This document shows positions 23,126 through 34,164 of a stretch of 64,000 nt of DNA, piece by piece. Within the stretch, counting starts at the first letter, position 1. Each line of letters opens with the position of its first letter. Position numbers and translations under genes: made by a program. Source of the DNA: Dermatemys mawii (lineage: Eukaryota; Chordata; Testudines; Dermatemydidae). The notes below the pieces were generated by a model that was not told the DNA's origin, ran no database searches, and worked only from the letters and a program-made list of their open reading frames with translations. The stretch covers positions 20,599,626 to 20,663,625 of the forward strand of contig ML677334.1 in the NCBI GenBank assembly GCA_007922305.1, read 5' to 3'.

Positions 23126-24395
23126 GATTAATTAGAATCATGGCTTCCCTTAGTTTCCATGATTAGAGGGGAGTGAAGAGCAGAGGATTTAGATACGATG
23201 ACCCAAAAGAAGGGGTATACAGCCACATATACTCTTTAGCCCTTCCATTGGTGCTTCTGAGGGGATTGTGGTGTCACGTTAAACTCAGAGTTCTTGGTCC
23301 TCCAGTTTCTAGAGAGGATCAGGAACTGTGTTGTGCTTTGTGGGTGGGGTGTATGTTAACTGACTCTGCTGCTCACTCCCCTTATTCCCCAAAGTAGGTG
23401 GGGGAGGGGCAGCAACAGACAGAGATGTCATGAGGAATGGCTTCTGCAGCAGTCTAGAAGAGGAGTCTCTTCTAGCTCTCCAGGGCTTTCCTGCTAGCTG
23501 ATCAACCCTGGAAGCTGTGAGGAGGCAAGAGTTCAGGGGACCTGTTCCCCCTCTAGTCCCATACCTCATGGGCACCTCCAGCAGAGCAGGCAGGTGGAAA
23601 TTTCACAAGTCCAAACTTGTGCATTTCCAGTCTTCATGCAGGAATAATCCTTAGGGAATGATCCGGCCCTTAGTTAATATTTAAGTACATTGAAAATGAG
23701 AAGCACTATAGAAGCACTGAGAATCATCGTTCAGCATGGACGGCAGTAGCCAGGAATAACAAAATAGGATAAAATTTCCAATATAATGATGAAGTTAGTT
23801 TAATTTAGAAACTTTTAAATATCCCTTGTTTGGATTTTCTCGTTGTTTATTTGTTTGGCTTTCTTGGTGTGGTTTAGAACATTTTAACCAACTGAAACTT
23901 ACTCGTGCCGGGGTGGAGAGGACCTTAGGTGGTAGTGCACATGTCTCTTAGTGAAATAATGAAGTGTTTACATTATGGAGTCCTATTGTGAGATCAATCA
24001 GCCTACCATGCGGGATTTATAAACAGAATCTGCAGGTGGTCCCTGTGTCTCAATTGCCCAGAAGACATACTTTAATCCTCAGGAAATAGGCAGCGTATAC
24101 ATTCCAAAAGGCAGCCTAAGCAAAATGAAAGCACAAAACTAGCCTGAACAATGCAACGCATGTCAACCTTGGAGCATAATCACTACAAATAGCAACTGAC
24201 AGCAGAGTTTGACAATTTACCCATTTACTCTGTATTTATGAGCATCTTAAGCAGGCAGTAAATGTGAAGCAGAAAGGAAGGATAGAAAATGCATCTCACA
24301 TGGCTCAGATGAATCTCTCTTTGTTTCAGACTGATTGGTTACTTATATATACTTATACAAACTTTTCTATTTGTAAATTTCATTAACTCTGTGGC
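23126..24395. other. Unassigned non-coding sequence
   Basis: No repeat or coding signature recognised. Open frames around 23.2-23.6 kb lie on both strands in the same stretch and look random. Confidence 0.4.
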
Positions 24396-24597
24396 TTTCT
24401 TTCAACAAGCATTCAGATAAGAAACTCAATTATAAGAGTTCTGCTCATGCAACTGGGGAACAAAAGGTCTGTGGCAAACCATGTACATGTTCTACACAAA
24501 ACATGCACATGGTTTGCCATAGACTTTTTTGTTCCTTGATTGCATGAACAAAACTCTTATAACTGGGTTTCTTTTCTGAATGCTTGCTGAAAGAAAA
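24396..24597. repeat. 200-bp foldback (inverted repeat), family unknown
   Basis: Arms of about 97 and 100 bp (24396-24492 and 24498-24597) are inverse complements with roughly 85% identity by eye, separated by only about 5 bp. Matching landmarks: CAACAAGCATTCAG against CTGAATGCTTGCTG, TTATAAGAGTT against AACTCTTATAA, and GTGGCAAACCATGTACATG against CATGCACATGGTTTGCCA. No target duplication was identified, and I do not recognise a family. Confidence 0.9.
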
Positions 24598-24599
24598 TG

Positions 24600-25855
24600 T
24601 AAAACTCAAGTATTTTTGTGTGCAAGTTTGAAATGCACTCCTTTGTGATTTTGTTGTGCTAGAAACACTGGGTTGTGAAAATATTCAAGGGAAGTGAGCA
24701 TGAAAGTGTGTGAACATGGCTGAAAATAATTTGGTTTAAAAAAGAATGAATACTCACTGAAAAGTTTTTGGCAGTATTCTCCCAGGTCTATTTGTAATCA
24801 GTTTCACTTGAAATCAATGAGAATTTTTTGCCCAAGCATGCACAAAAGAATTTGGGCCATTTTTTAGTACAAAACCTCCTGTACAAGAGGGTTTGTCTGT
24901 ATATGCAATAAAGACACAAACAAATGTCAGTTCAGAGAATTATTAACGATACATGCAGCTAAGATTGCTTACTTGGTAGTTTGATGTGGGGTTATGTTAT
25001 AATTAGACTCATGAAGCAGAGAAAATGCAAACTGAGTTCCACAGCAAGAATAAAAAAGTTTGTTACAAGATTGTACTTAGTGGACTAAAGTAGAGTAAGA
25101 AGGTGCACTCTCTCTTTTTCCTTTTTCTTCTCTTTTTAAAGAAAATACTTTAACTAGTGAGTCAGAAAATATTGAGGAATGAAGCTCAAGATTTTTGGGA
25201 GGTTCTTGTCTGTAGAAGTTTATAGGAAGCTTATCCTAACTTCTTTGGAGAGTGCTGGAAATCTAAATTAGATCTGATTGGCTTGAAATCTAAATTAAAT
25301 CTGATTTTTCTCACAATTGTTTGTTTCCTTGTTCCAGAATGATCACTCATACCACGAGAATATCTTTCTTCATGGTATTTCAGTACTTCCAATTCTAATC
25401 ATGTCTGGAAGCAGAAAGCAGAGATTTGCAAGTGTGTGCACATGAAAAATAAAATAAACAAAAATATGACTAAGTGCATTTGCACTTAAGAAAACATTTA
25501 GCTCCCAAACACTCCTACGTTTGGGAATGTTCATATCCTGGGATTTCTCTCTAGACCACTTCTAGAAAGATATTTCTCTTAAATACCGCATATTAAAAAA
25601 CCCTGGTTTCAAGCATCTTAGAAAAAAACTAACATAGACTAGATTAATCTGTTGCTATGAAGTCCAAAATTATTCTTGTGATTGTGAGTATTAACCAACA
25701 TTACAGGACCAACTAAGACTGACCAAGTCTGGACTCCTCTGAGCTAGATCAGAGCAGACATATAGTGAAAAATAGTTGCCTCACCTTTCACAATTTGTGT
25801 CTGATTCCACAACGGTTTATACATGTGCTTTCCTTTATTCACCTGAAAGGCTTGT
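24600..25855. other. Mostly unique non-coding sequence
   Basis: A worn palindrome fragment lies at about 24779-24832. Nothing else recognised. Confidence 0.4.
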
Positions 25856-25990
25856 CTACACTGTGCATTAGTCTGTACCACCTGTGCTTTAAATTCTAGT
25901 ACACACAAGTGTGTCACACATTAAATGGCCTGGGTGGACCTACTGGCATGCACTAAAAGTTCCCTAGTGCATGCCACTGTTTGAAATGGG
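25856..25990 (+). mobile_element. MITE fragment
   Basis: Starts GGCTTGTCTACACTGTGCAT, a typical MITE end, and includes GGCATGCACTAAAAGTTCCC and TAGTGCATGCCACTGTTTG. The opposite end is not recognisable, so the copy is partial. Confidence 0.5.
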
Positions 25991-26010
25991 ACTATATTAG
26001 CTAAGTAGCA

Positions 26011-26026
26011 CCATTGAAGTCAGTGG
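26011..26026. repeat. Palindrome-family core
   Basis: CCATTGAAGTCAGTGG, one mismatch from a dyad, as in the other dispersed copies. The outer arms are not preserved. Confidence 0.5.
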
Positions 26027-26088
26027 AACTATTCATAATTTGTAAAGTTAAGTAGATGTTTAATCTTTGCAAGATCAAAGTCTTAGTT

Positions 26089-26234
26089 CAAGATAAGACA
26101 TAACAGTGAAATAAACAAACAGGAGCATCAGCATAAAACTGTAAGATGCATACCATCCATCCATCCATCTATCACGCTACCCTTTTTCCCTTCCCCTTTC
26201 CTCCTGTTTGTTTATTTCACTGTTTTATGTCTTG
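26089..26234. repeat. Inverted repeat around a CCAT microsatellite
   Basis: The left arm 26089-26125 (core ACAGTGAAATAAACAAACAG) and right arm 26201-26234 are inverse complements, with 23 uninterrupted matching bases ending in CAGGAG/CTCCTG. The 75-bp loop holds about four CCAT/CATC units near 26154-26170 and a pyrimidine-rich run. Confidence 0.88.
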
Positions 26235-26239
26235 TTTAC

Positions 26240-27267
26240 TGAAGACAGTCATGCTCTAGATTCACCTGATCTCCTCTGAAAATTGTCCTATAACTGGATC
26301 CCCTGGATGGGGAGAATGCTTTGTCCCCAGCTCTCACATTCTAAGCACAGTGATTAGCAATTGTCCCAGAAGATAAGAGCTACTATAGTTATCTACAGAT
26401 ACATCAAGGACCAAATTTTATGTGTGTGTATAGTGTGTCAGGGGGTGGGGTTTTTTCTATTAATAGTAATATGAGCATGTTTTTTCATAGATTGCCCACA
26501 TTCCCAATTTATAGGTATAGAATTCTACTTTTTTGAACCACTAACTTTGTGCTTCCCATTAGTACCTGGCCCAGGCCAGGGGGGCTAATGATACAACCAG
26601 CAGACCAAATTCAGTAATGAATTCTGGCCGTGTGCCACCTGAGACATATTGCACATATGTTAAGAAGACTCCAATGTTTAATTATTTTGACTCAGAAACT
26701 TAAATACCATTTGAATAGATTTTTACTTTATTTGTTTGGTGTTTTTGTTTGTTTGGTTTTGCATCACTAATGTTTAAGGATGGGGGTGGCTTATCTCTAG
26801 GTTAAATCATCTGCAAATGGAGAAAACTTTTCCCCCTCCTAAAACAAGCCATGCATTATTTCATATGATTTTAAACAGCAAATGCATTTGATATATAACT
26901 TATGCGAATGTTTAAAAGTGTCAGATGTGCTGGGGCTCAGGATTAGCAGCAATTTTAGTTGTCTGACCACTCTGTTCTTCTGACTTGAAAAGACTGAGAG
27001 ATCGTTGTAATATTAATCTATATATCTGGAACTGAGGAAGCACAATTTGATAGACTGGCTAGGTAAGTAAATGAAAAGCTTAATGGTGCATGGAGCAAAG
27101 TACCAGGTCATTCATTTAAACTAATGGTGAGTGAACATAAAAACAAATCAAAAGTTTTGGGTCAATCAAGTTTAATTTGGATTAACACCCAAAAGCTGGG
27201 TTTCTTTTCCGAAGCTTGTGCAGCATAATGCTATCTAGTGGATCTGCTGGGCATCTTAAAGGAAATA
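26240..27267. other. Unassigned non-coding sequence
   Basis: AT-rich with small T/G runs. No gene or repeat recognised. Confidence 0.4.
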
Positions 27268-27275
27268 GGCTAGAG

Positions 27276-27561
27276 CAGCGGTTCTCAAACTGTGGGTTGG
27301 GACCCCAAAGTGGGTCACAATCCCATTTTAATAGGATTGTCACAGCTGGCTTAGACTTGCTGGGACCCAGGGCCCAAGCCCAGGTGGGGCTAAGGTTACA
27401 GGCCCCCTGCTTGGGGCCAAAGTCCTTGGACTTCAGCTTTGGCCCCTAACTCTGGGGCAGAGGAGCTTTGGCTTTGCCCCCCATCCCGGGGTGGTGGGGC
27501 TTGGGCGGGCTCAGCCTTCAGTCCCTCCTCCTGGGGTCTGAATGAAATTTGAGAACCCCTG
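27276..27561. mobile_element. Non-autonomous hAT element
   Basis: A 286-bp element. Inward-reading ends CAGCGGTTCTCAAACT and CAGGGGTTCTCAAATT are hAT-type inverted repeats. An 8-bp duplication flanks it, GGCTAGAG (27268-27275) and GGCTAGAC (27562-27569), with one mismatch. GC-rich, non-coding interior. Confidence 0.93.
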
Positions 27562-27652
27562 GGCTAGACAAAGTTTACTGATGCTCTGAGTCAGCCACTG
27601 AATCAGATTTCAAGCAATATGTTGTTGATATAATTGTTAAATAAAGAGCATC

Positions 27653-27893
27653 TCACTGAACCTTAAGAATCAGAGGGGTAGCCGTGTTAGTCTGGAATTG
27701 CAGAAGTGACAAAGAGTCCTGTGGCACCTTAAAGACTAACTAAAATTTTAGAGCATAAGCTTTTGTGGGCTAATACCCACTTTGTCGGATGCATTCGACG
27801 AAGTGGGTATTAGCCCACGAAAGCTTATGCTCCAAAATTTTAGTTAGTCTTTAAGGTGCCACAGGACTCTTTGTCATTCACTGAACCTTGAGA
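27653..27893 (+). mobile_element. SINE-like hairpin element with 16-bp duplication
   Basis: The element body is 27669-27877 (209 bp). A 39-nt head (AGAGGGGTAGCCGTGTTAGT) is followed by a near-perfect hairpin whose arms, about 27708-27787 and 27796-27875, are inverse copies of each other around an 8-base loop. Flanks TCACTGAACCTTAAGA (27653) and TCACTGAACCTTGAGA (27878) are a 16-bp target duplication with one mismatch, as left by LINE-type target-primed insertion. No poly-A tail. The arm motif GAGCATAAGCTTTTGTGGGC is widespread in reptile DNA; the formal family name needs checking. A second copy with the same plan is at 33.9 kb. Confidence 0.9.
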
Positions 27894-27899
27894 CTCCCA

Positions 27900-28502
27900 G
27901 CTACCTTGGGGATATATGAACTTTCTGGACCACCTGAGTCTGCAAAACTGGACTAGATTTTTCTCAAGAATAGACTTTCTCACCAGTGTTTGATGCTTTC
28001 TCTGTCCACTCGGAGTGGAATGACTTTGAGGGCAACCTTTCTTTCAGCCCTATGGTACCAGAGGGAACCCGGAAGTGCAGTGATGTACAAACAGGAGAGA
28101 AACCAAGAGAGAGAAATTTAACCAAAGTGGTTTCAGTTTAAGGTTTAGTGACTGTTTTGCTTTGTTCTTCTTTTAATTGACCTGTTTTCACTCATCTCCA
28201 GCTAAGGGCTTGATCTTTCCCTCTGATCTGGGCATGGAGGGGCACCTCCTGGGCACAGATTTTCCTACTTCTGAGGGGAGAGGGTTGAACCAGTTCCATG
28301 GCAGCAGCCTTCCTACCTCTAGGTTGTATGGATAGCTCTGCAGGACTCTGGAGATCCATGAAGGGAGGAGGGATCAGGGTCAGATGCATATTGTCACCCT
28401 GCACCCAACCCTGCAGAGCTTAAAAGCAGCATGATTATACAGGCGCTGTTTTGCTTGTCTGTGGCTGACGTCCTCAGCTGGAGATCTGCCTTTAAGGTGG
28501 GT
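27900..28502. other. Unassigned non-coding sequence
   Basis: No gene or repeat recognised. Composition is closer to average and rises in GC towards 28.4 kb. Confidence 0.38.
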
Positions 28503-29230
28503 TTAAGGCGGATTAAGGTTTCCTGGGGCCCTGGACCAGAGCAAGTGAAGAAACCCCTCCCCACCCCTTCCACTTGTGGTCCTGCCCTTCCCCTGTTCCA
28601 CCCCTTTCACATGTGACACAGCCCATCGCCCCACCCCTTTCTGCCCCTTCCCTGTGCCTGCCCCTGTTCCACTCAGGGTCTTCCTCATTCCATCCCCCTG
28701 CTGTGGCCCCAAGACCGGAGAAGCTCTGTCACCTCGCTGTGGCCCAGCCTGGAGGCTGCAGCAGGTAGCGAGAACTCCTCCCTTGGACCGCAGTGGAGGT
28801 GACAGTGCTGGGGCTTTCCGTGCTGCCCTCAGCCTCTGCCAGGGATGGGTTTGGGGAGTGCTGGGGGCTTCCCCTGCAGCCCCTGGGTTCTACTAGGGAT
28901 GGGGGATGCTGAAGGCTTCCCCTGCCATCCTCTGGCTTCTTCTGGAGTCAGGGAGTGCTGGGCTTTTCCCCCACCACTGTGGCCACCCAGCCATCGAGGA
29001 GTGGGGTCCGAGGTATGAGGGGGCTTACCCCATTGCCAGACCCAGAGTGGTTGCTAGGGAACAGTGTCGGGGACACGGGGGGCTTCCGCCGCTGCTGCCA
29101 CTCCACCCACTTGGGCTGCTGCCTGGGAGCAGTCAAGGTGCGGGGGCTTTCCCTGACTGCCTGGGGCTCCAGGCCCCCCGAGCTGGTCAGGGCCCTGGGG
29201 CCTATCAGTCCAGTGGCTAATCTGCCACTG
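28503..29230 (+). mobile_element. GC-rich hAT-like element
   Basis: The left end contains AAGGCGGATTAAGG and the right end TAATCTGCCACTG, matching the inverted ends (CAGWGGYRGATTA) of the shorter element at 47311-47563. Both share a CCTGGGGCC/GGCC..AGCAAGTG beginning, but the 28.5-kb copy is about three times longer. The interior is C/G-rich with low-complexity CCCCTTCC tracts, so the several long open frames on both strands are compositional. No 8-bp duplication could be matched. Confidence 0.62.
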
Positions 29231-29614
29231 GTTCTAGGGGTACTGTTAGCCAGGGAAGCTTGGTAGAGTAGCCCATTAGGGCTGGGTCGGGGGAGGGGAT
29301 TGCTTATGAGACAGGAGTGTGGAGGCACAGGGACTTTGTTTGGATGTCCTGAGCTTCTCACTGTGCCCCCAAGATCCATGAAGAATCTGAGGGATCTGCA
29401 GGATTGGTGGATTGGCCCTGTAGCCTGCACCGCAGGGAATCAAATTCTCACTGACATTTAGAGAGAGAATTCATGAGGAGAATCTTACAGATTTTTCTCC
29501 TTTTCAGACTCCTTTTTTAAATTTTACCACAGAAGGGGCTGATAGGACACAAAAAATCTCTGAGCCAAAATGCTAATAAATGATCATGCATCAATCATGT
29601 CAATAACAGTATTT
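29231..29614. other. Unassigned non-coding sequence
   Basis: No recognised feature in this short spacer. Confidence 0.35.
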
Positions 29615-29770
29615 GCCTTTATGTAGACAAATATTTCATCTGAAAACCGAAAGCACTCTATAAAGGCAGGTTATTATTTACCTCAATTTATGGAGGGACA
29701 AACTAAGGCATAATGAGATTAAATGACTGGCCCAAGAGCATGCAGCAAACCAGGACTGTAATTCAGTTGA
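29615..29770 (+). repeat. Ancient L2/MIR-like repeat
   Basis: TTATTATTTACCTCAATTTA, AACTAAGGCATAATGAGATT and AAATGACTGGCCCAAGAGCA follow the old repeat order seen at 20.0 and 40.4 kb. Confidence 0.6.
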
Positions 29771-29779
29771 CCAAAGGTC

Positions 29780-29795
29780 GGGGGGGGGGGGGGGG
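29780..29795 (+). repeat. Poly-G run (16 G)
   Basis: An unbroken run of sixteen G. Such runs are prone to slippage and can form G-quadruplexes. The exact length may be a sequencing artefact. Confidence 0.85.
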
Positions 29796-29851
29796 AGAGG
29801 AAACACAGTTCAGAGCCCCTTGTATAGCCAATGTATATTGCTATCTGTTCC

Positions 29852-30240
29852 TGTCACAGGGTAGCTGGTCTCTAGTACCCCAGGACTGGAGCAGGTGAGC
29901 CCAATCCAGCTAATTAAAGCAGGCTGGGCTACACCTGGATCTATAAAGGGCTGCTAGTAGGCAACTGTTGGGGGAAATACTGTGGCAGGCTGAGTACTGG
30001 GCACCAGGGACCACACAGGAGTGTGGTGAGTCCCTGGGGCAAATCAGGGCTCAGGGAAGAAACCCTGGTGCTCTAAGGTGGGGAGCAGAGCTGGCTGAGG
30101 GTAGGAAGCTACCCGGAACTGGTGTGTCAGAGATCTCTGGGAAGGGTGGCTCTGAAGCCTGGGAGCCAGGTACTGACTTAAAATTGTGTTTTAGTTGTTT
30201 GTTTAACCTTGTCAGAACTGAATAAACCTTCTTAAGTGTG
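29852..30240 (+). mobile_element. LTR-like sequence, probably solo or truncated
   Basis: Starts TGTCACAGGGTAGCTGG. A TATA-like CTATAAAGGG at about 29941 and an AATAAA polyadenylation signal at 30221-30226 are spaced as in a long terminal repeat. No internal retroelement genes or second copy are present. The right border is not resolved, and I could not find a target duplication. The family (retrovirus-like or Gypsy) is undetermined. Confidence 0.52.
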
Positions 30241-30661
30241 AGACTAGGTGTGATAGCACCATGGAGGCCATCTTGGTGACAATCCCATAGTCAGTTTACA
30301 ATTTTCTACTTCTCAGTCAGACTCTATTTGTTTTGAGCTGCTCTTCAGGATGACTGCTTGTCTAAGAATGTGGCAGTGGTTAGGAGGGAGGGGGTTTGCC
30401 CTGAAACATACCCAGCTCCCAAAGAGAAGCACAGAAAACTGAACTGAGTGACTGAATTGAAGAGTCACAGATGACCTAACAAGCCAAAAGAATTCAAAGA
30501 ATGGGTAGTGCATGACCAGCCTTTGTACTCATTGCCTTGATGATATGATTGCATCAGATCATCCTCAGATTAGCTGAAGCTGTTTTTATAGCAGGATGAA
30601 ACAAAATTTTAGAAATGCGGTGCTAGGGCTCATTCTTGCAGTCCTTCCTCATGGAAATACA

Positions 30662-30714
30662 CTTGACTCCTGTGAGTAGTCCAATTTGCTTCAGTGGAAC
30701 TATGTACATGACTA
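30662..30714. repeat. Palindromic dispersed repeat
   Basis: CTTGACTCCTGTGAGTAGTC at the left and GGAACTATGTACATGACTAA at the right are worn mirror arms around CCAATTTGCTTCAGTGG. Confidence 0.5.
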
Positions 30715-30886
30715 AAGATTACTTGTTGCCAGGTTACAGGCTGTGGTCTTTAGTTTCTCTATATGAGGATCCTTTGAGAATTAGGGTTGTATTTTTAGGT
30801 GATGTATTATGTGATATAACTGTGTGCACAAGTGGACTTCCCATGTACTACTTACCTCCACTGTACTTTATGTATAGAGAAATCTA

Positions 30887-31148
30887 GGTTGGTGTAGACA
30901 TGCCTTAAATTACAGTAAAAAAAAAAAGTGTGTCCTTAACTTGGATTAAAGTAGCAGTGAAGGTGTAGCAACTTCAGTTAGCAGCACAAGGAAGAAAAGC
31001 CTCGTGTTGAATTTGAGCTGCTAACCTAAATAAAAAGTCATGAGTTGCCCCACCTTCACTAGTATTTTAACCTGAGATTGTTAACGCAGGTTAGGTAACA
31101 AAGTCCAGAACAACCCTCCCCTGTTTTTTGCAGTATAGGCATAACCTC
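30887..31148. mobile_element. Decayed MITE
   Basis: The left end AGGTTGGTGTAGACATGCCT mirrors the right end GCAGTATAGGCATAACCTCA. The interior has paired TAACCTAAAT / ATTTTAACCTG segments. The ends match imperfectly and the duplication is not resolved. Confidence 0.5.
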
Positions 31149-31149
31149 A

Positions 31150-33214
31150 TACGCTGATGAGGCAGAGGAAGATAGTGGAAAAAGGAGACCTCTCCCCCCT
31201 TCTCATTTCAATCTTTTGGTTTCTCTGCTTGTCAGTTACACAAAATTAGATCTTTGTGCATTGGGAGAGTGGACATAAATATGTTTAAGGGAGTTGAAAT
31301 TAGTGTAAGGAGATCTAAGGTAGAGCAGCAAGCACATCTCAGTAGCAGTCAAAACATTGATCCATAAATGTCTTTATATCCACCACCAAATGAGAGAGTC
31401 CTCCAGTGTGGTTGCTTTTCTTTTTGACCTCATGGATGCAGCTACCCCTGAAACCTTCCTCCACCGCCATCCTTTATGAGGATTGCATGGTGCAGAGGAG
31501 CTCTGCAAGGAAGTCTTGACAACTCCACGCTATGCAGTATTAATAATTTTCTCAGTTGTTTCCTGCAAAGATGGTAGTGGAAATGATGTACAGTCTTCTC
31601 TCCCCATATCTACACCTGTGGATTCAGAGCCCTTCAGATGGTATATTTCAATATATGTGGGGTTGAGGACAATGGTTTGTTGTTGTTGTTGTGTTGTTTT
31701 TTGCCTGGGTAGGAGCTGAACCATTCACAGAAGGTCTCCAGGCATCAATGTAAAAGATGCTATTTGCTACTGGAGCAAAACATATAGCTTCCTATAAAGC
31801 TTCTTTGAAAATTAGGAGGGGAAGAAAAGCCTGATATGAGCTGACTCAGAAAAGTGATACAGGATTACATGTTTCAAAGTTTGTTACTAAATATCATCGA
31901 TCCTTTGGCTGTCATGATTGACAAGTGTGGCAGAAAGTGCTTTTGTCCCTTTGAAATGCTCAGCAGCCTTCTAAATAAACCCAACAAAAATACATTGCAT
32001 CTGATGATAACATGCCTGGAAGGTGTAGGTTACCATGAGAACTGTTGTCATGAATTCTCTGTGGTTGTGTTCTCTCAAGACAGCATGGAAAACATATTCT
32101 CGATGATCAAATATTCTCTATTAATACCCTGAAAGTTTCAGATCAAATATATTGAAAATGGTCTTTTCTTCTTGCTGTTGCTTTATTTTTTCTGGTTTAA
32201 CCATTGAGTTCTGTCTCAACCAATTTGTTTTCTGACTCATCTTGACTGTAGAAAATCTTTTATTTCTAAACAGAAGAAACACTAAATATAATCTTAATGG
32301 ACGATTAATGATGGAACTGGAATTCTTCAGTTTTCTTGCTCTCTTAGCCTGTGCCTTCCATTAACTGTATCTTTCACATACTATCTGAGCCATTGTATGA
32401 GGGTAAGAAAGCAAGACATCTCAATGTCTGTCTCCTGTATACACAGTAGCAGAGCACAGTTCTCTGCTCTCATGTGAACATTATGAACTATGTTAAATTT
32501 TCTTCTTCCCTTGTTCTGTTTAGGTTCAAGTTTGCTCTTGGCCACATTAAAAAGAGAGCTCTCTTCTCAATGTATGTATCTATTCATCAGATTAATGTAT
32601 TGTTAACTATTGTATGGCGCTGAGTCTTTCAAGGTAAAGTAATTGCGCTTCCATGAATTTATCCTTGAATGCTTTCAAATACATAAATGATCAAGAGTGC
32701 GTGCGCGCTCTCTCTCTCCCCCCCACCCCCAAAAAGGAACAATCCCTATTTTAATCACAGGAAAAACTATAAATTCTTCTCAAAGGGAAAATATAACTAA
32801 AAACTAAAATGGTTTTGGTCTGGAAGTACTTTTAAAATGGGGTTAGATCATAAAAACATAAAATTTATTAAAATTACCCTAACTTTTTTGAGTTCTTTAC
32901 AACATCAAAAGTGAAATAAGATTTTAAAGAAAATCCTAATTTTTCATAGTAAATCTGTGCTAAATAGAAGAAATAATAATCTTCCCTTTATTATAGTGGA
33001 ATCTGTCATTAAGGTCATATTGAAACTTTCATTACAATGAATTTTTTTCACATTTGTAACTTTTCTGACTTTCTGCTATTGAGGATAATTTTTCCATGCT
33101 TGCTCTGAGTTCAGAGGTAAATATTCTTTTGAAAACCTAACCTCAGTTGCTTTATGGTGCCGAACACCCACAGTAAAACACTTCAGAAAAAAACTGGCAT
33201 CCAAAATAAGGGAT
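31150..33214. other. Unassigned non-coding sequence
   Basis: About 2 kb without recognised repeats or coding domains. Small low-complexity spots include a TTG run at 31678-31700 and GCGCGCTCTCTC/C-runs at 32700-32730. Confidence 0.42.
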
Positions 33215-33345
33215 CCTTTTTCGAAACAGAGGCCTAAGTGACTTGTCCAAGGTCATACAGCTAGTTTATTGCAGAGAGGTGAATACAAGCCAGAGTTCCT
33301 GATTCCCATTTTCAGGCCTTCATACCAAGGCTATCTTCCCTCTTT
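33215..33345 (+). repeat. Ancient L2/MIR-like repeat, 3' portion
   Basis: AAGTGACTTGTCCAAGGTCA, TACAGCTAGTTTATTGCAGA and CCAAGGCTATCTTCCC follow the same repeat order as 16.8 kb. Confidence 0.65.
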
Positions 33346-33923
33346 TTTTTGTCACCCAGAGATGATATTCAGCTTTGTTTTTCTGTGCATATAAATAATT
33401 ATGACTATTCTTTGAATGGTGGAGTCACATTAATGGGGTTTACAAAGGAATAGTGTTGTCTCAGCACAGTTCCATGCATTAGCAACTTCCTTCCTGTACC
33501 TCTTCATACATTTTTCCACATGTGTTTAAAACATGACCCCTAGTTTTAGAGAGGAGATTCTCTTAGTATTTCAGTTTGTGATCATCCTGTACCTGTGCTG
33601 GGACCCAGCGTGCAATACACAGCAGAGGAATTGTACGTCTTGGAAAAATCACAATGTCTGAATATTTAAGAGGTAGTCCACAGTAGTAATGCTATAACAG
33701 CACACAGAAATCCTGGGACAAGAGGAGTGAATCATAGCAAATGGAGATGGAAATAGTCATTGTGATGGGGTAAACTGGCCTTAGCTCATAACTTCTAAAT
33801 CTATAGGTAATCTCCCCATTCAGGTCTCTCACGCGTGTTAAAGATTGAGTAATGAGGCAAGGTTGGAGCCACAATGTACTGCTCTGAGGGAATACCGGAA
33901 ACTCTTAACAGTAGCCATAGAAA
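33346..33923. other. Unassigned non-coding sequence
   Basis: No recognised feature. Confidence 0.38.
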
Positions 33924-34161
33924 GCCCTTTCACTAGTCAGAGAGGTAGCCGTGTTAGTCTGGGTTTGCAGAAGCGGCAAAGAGTCCTGTGGCTCCTTTAA
34001 AGACTAACAAAAGTATTGAAGCATAAGCTTTCATGGGCTAGTACCTGCTTCGTTGGATGCATGCAGATGACAAAGTGGGTATTAGCCAATGAAAGCTTAT
34101 GCTTCAATACTTTTGTTAGTCTTTAAGGTGCCACAGGACTCTTTGTTGCCCTTTCACTAGT
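33924..34161 (+). mobile_element. SINE-like hairpin element with perfect 14-bp duplication
   Basis: The element body is 33938-34147 (210 bp), with the same plan as the 27.7-kb copy: a head GAGAGGTAGCCGTGTTAGTC followed by a long hairpin (CAAAGAGTCCTGTGGC..AAGCATAAGCTTTCATGGGC and its inverse, ending GGTGCCACAGGACTCTTTGT). GCCCTTTCACTAGT lies at both 33924-33937 and 34148-34161 without mismatch, proving insertion as a unit of the whole head-plus-hairpin structure. No poly-A tail. Arms here are more diverged than in the 27.7-kb copy. Confidence 0.92.
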
Positions 34162-34164
34162 GGA

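Noticed and set aside
28574..29430. Several long Pro/Gly-rich open frames on both strands
   Set aside because: They overlap in opposite strands inside a GC-rich hAT-like element with low-complexity C tracts. Stop-poor composition explains them.
32695..32735. Alternating GC/CT tract considered as a promoter or Z-DNA element
   Set aside because: Too short and isolated. Simple low-complexity sequence is the better explanation.
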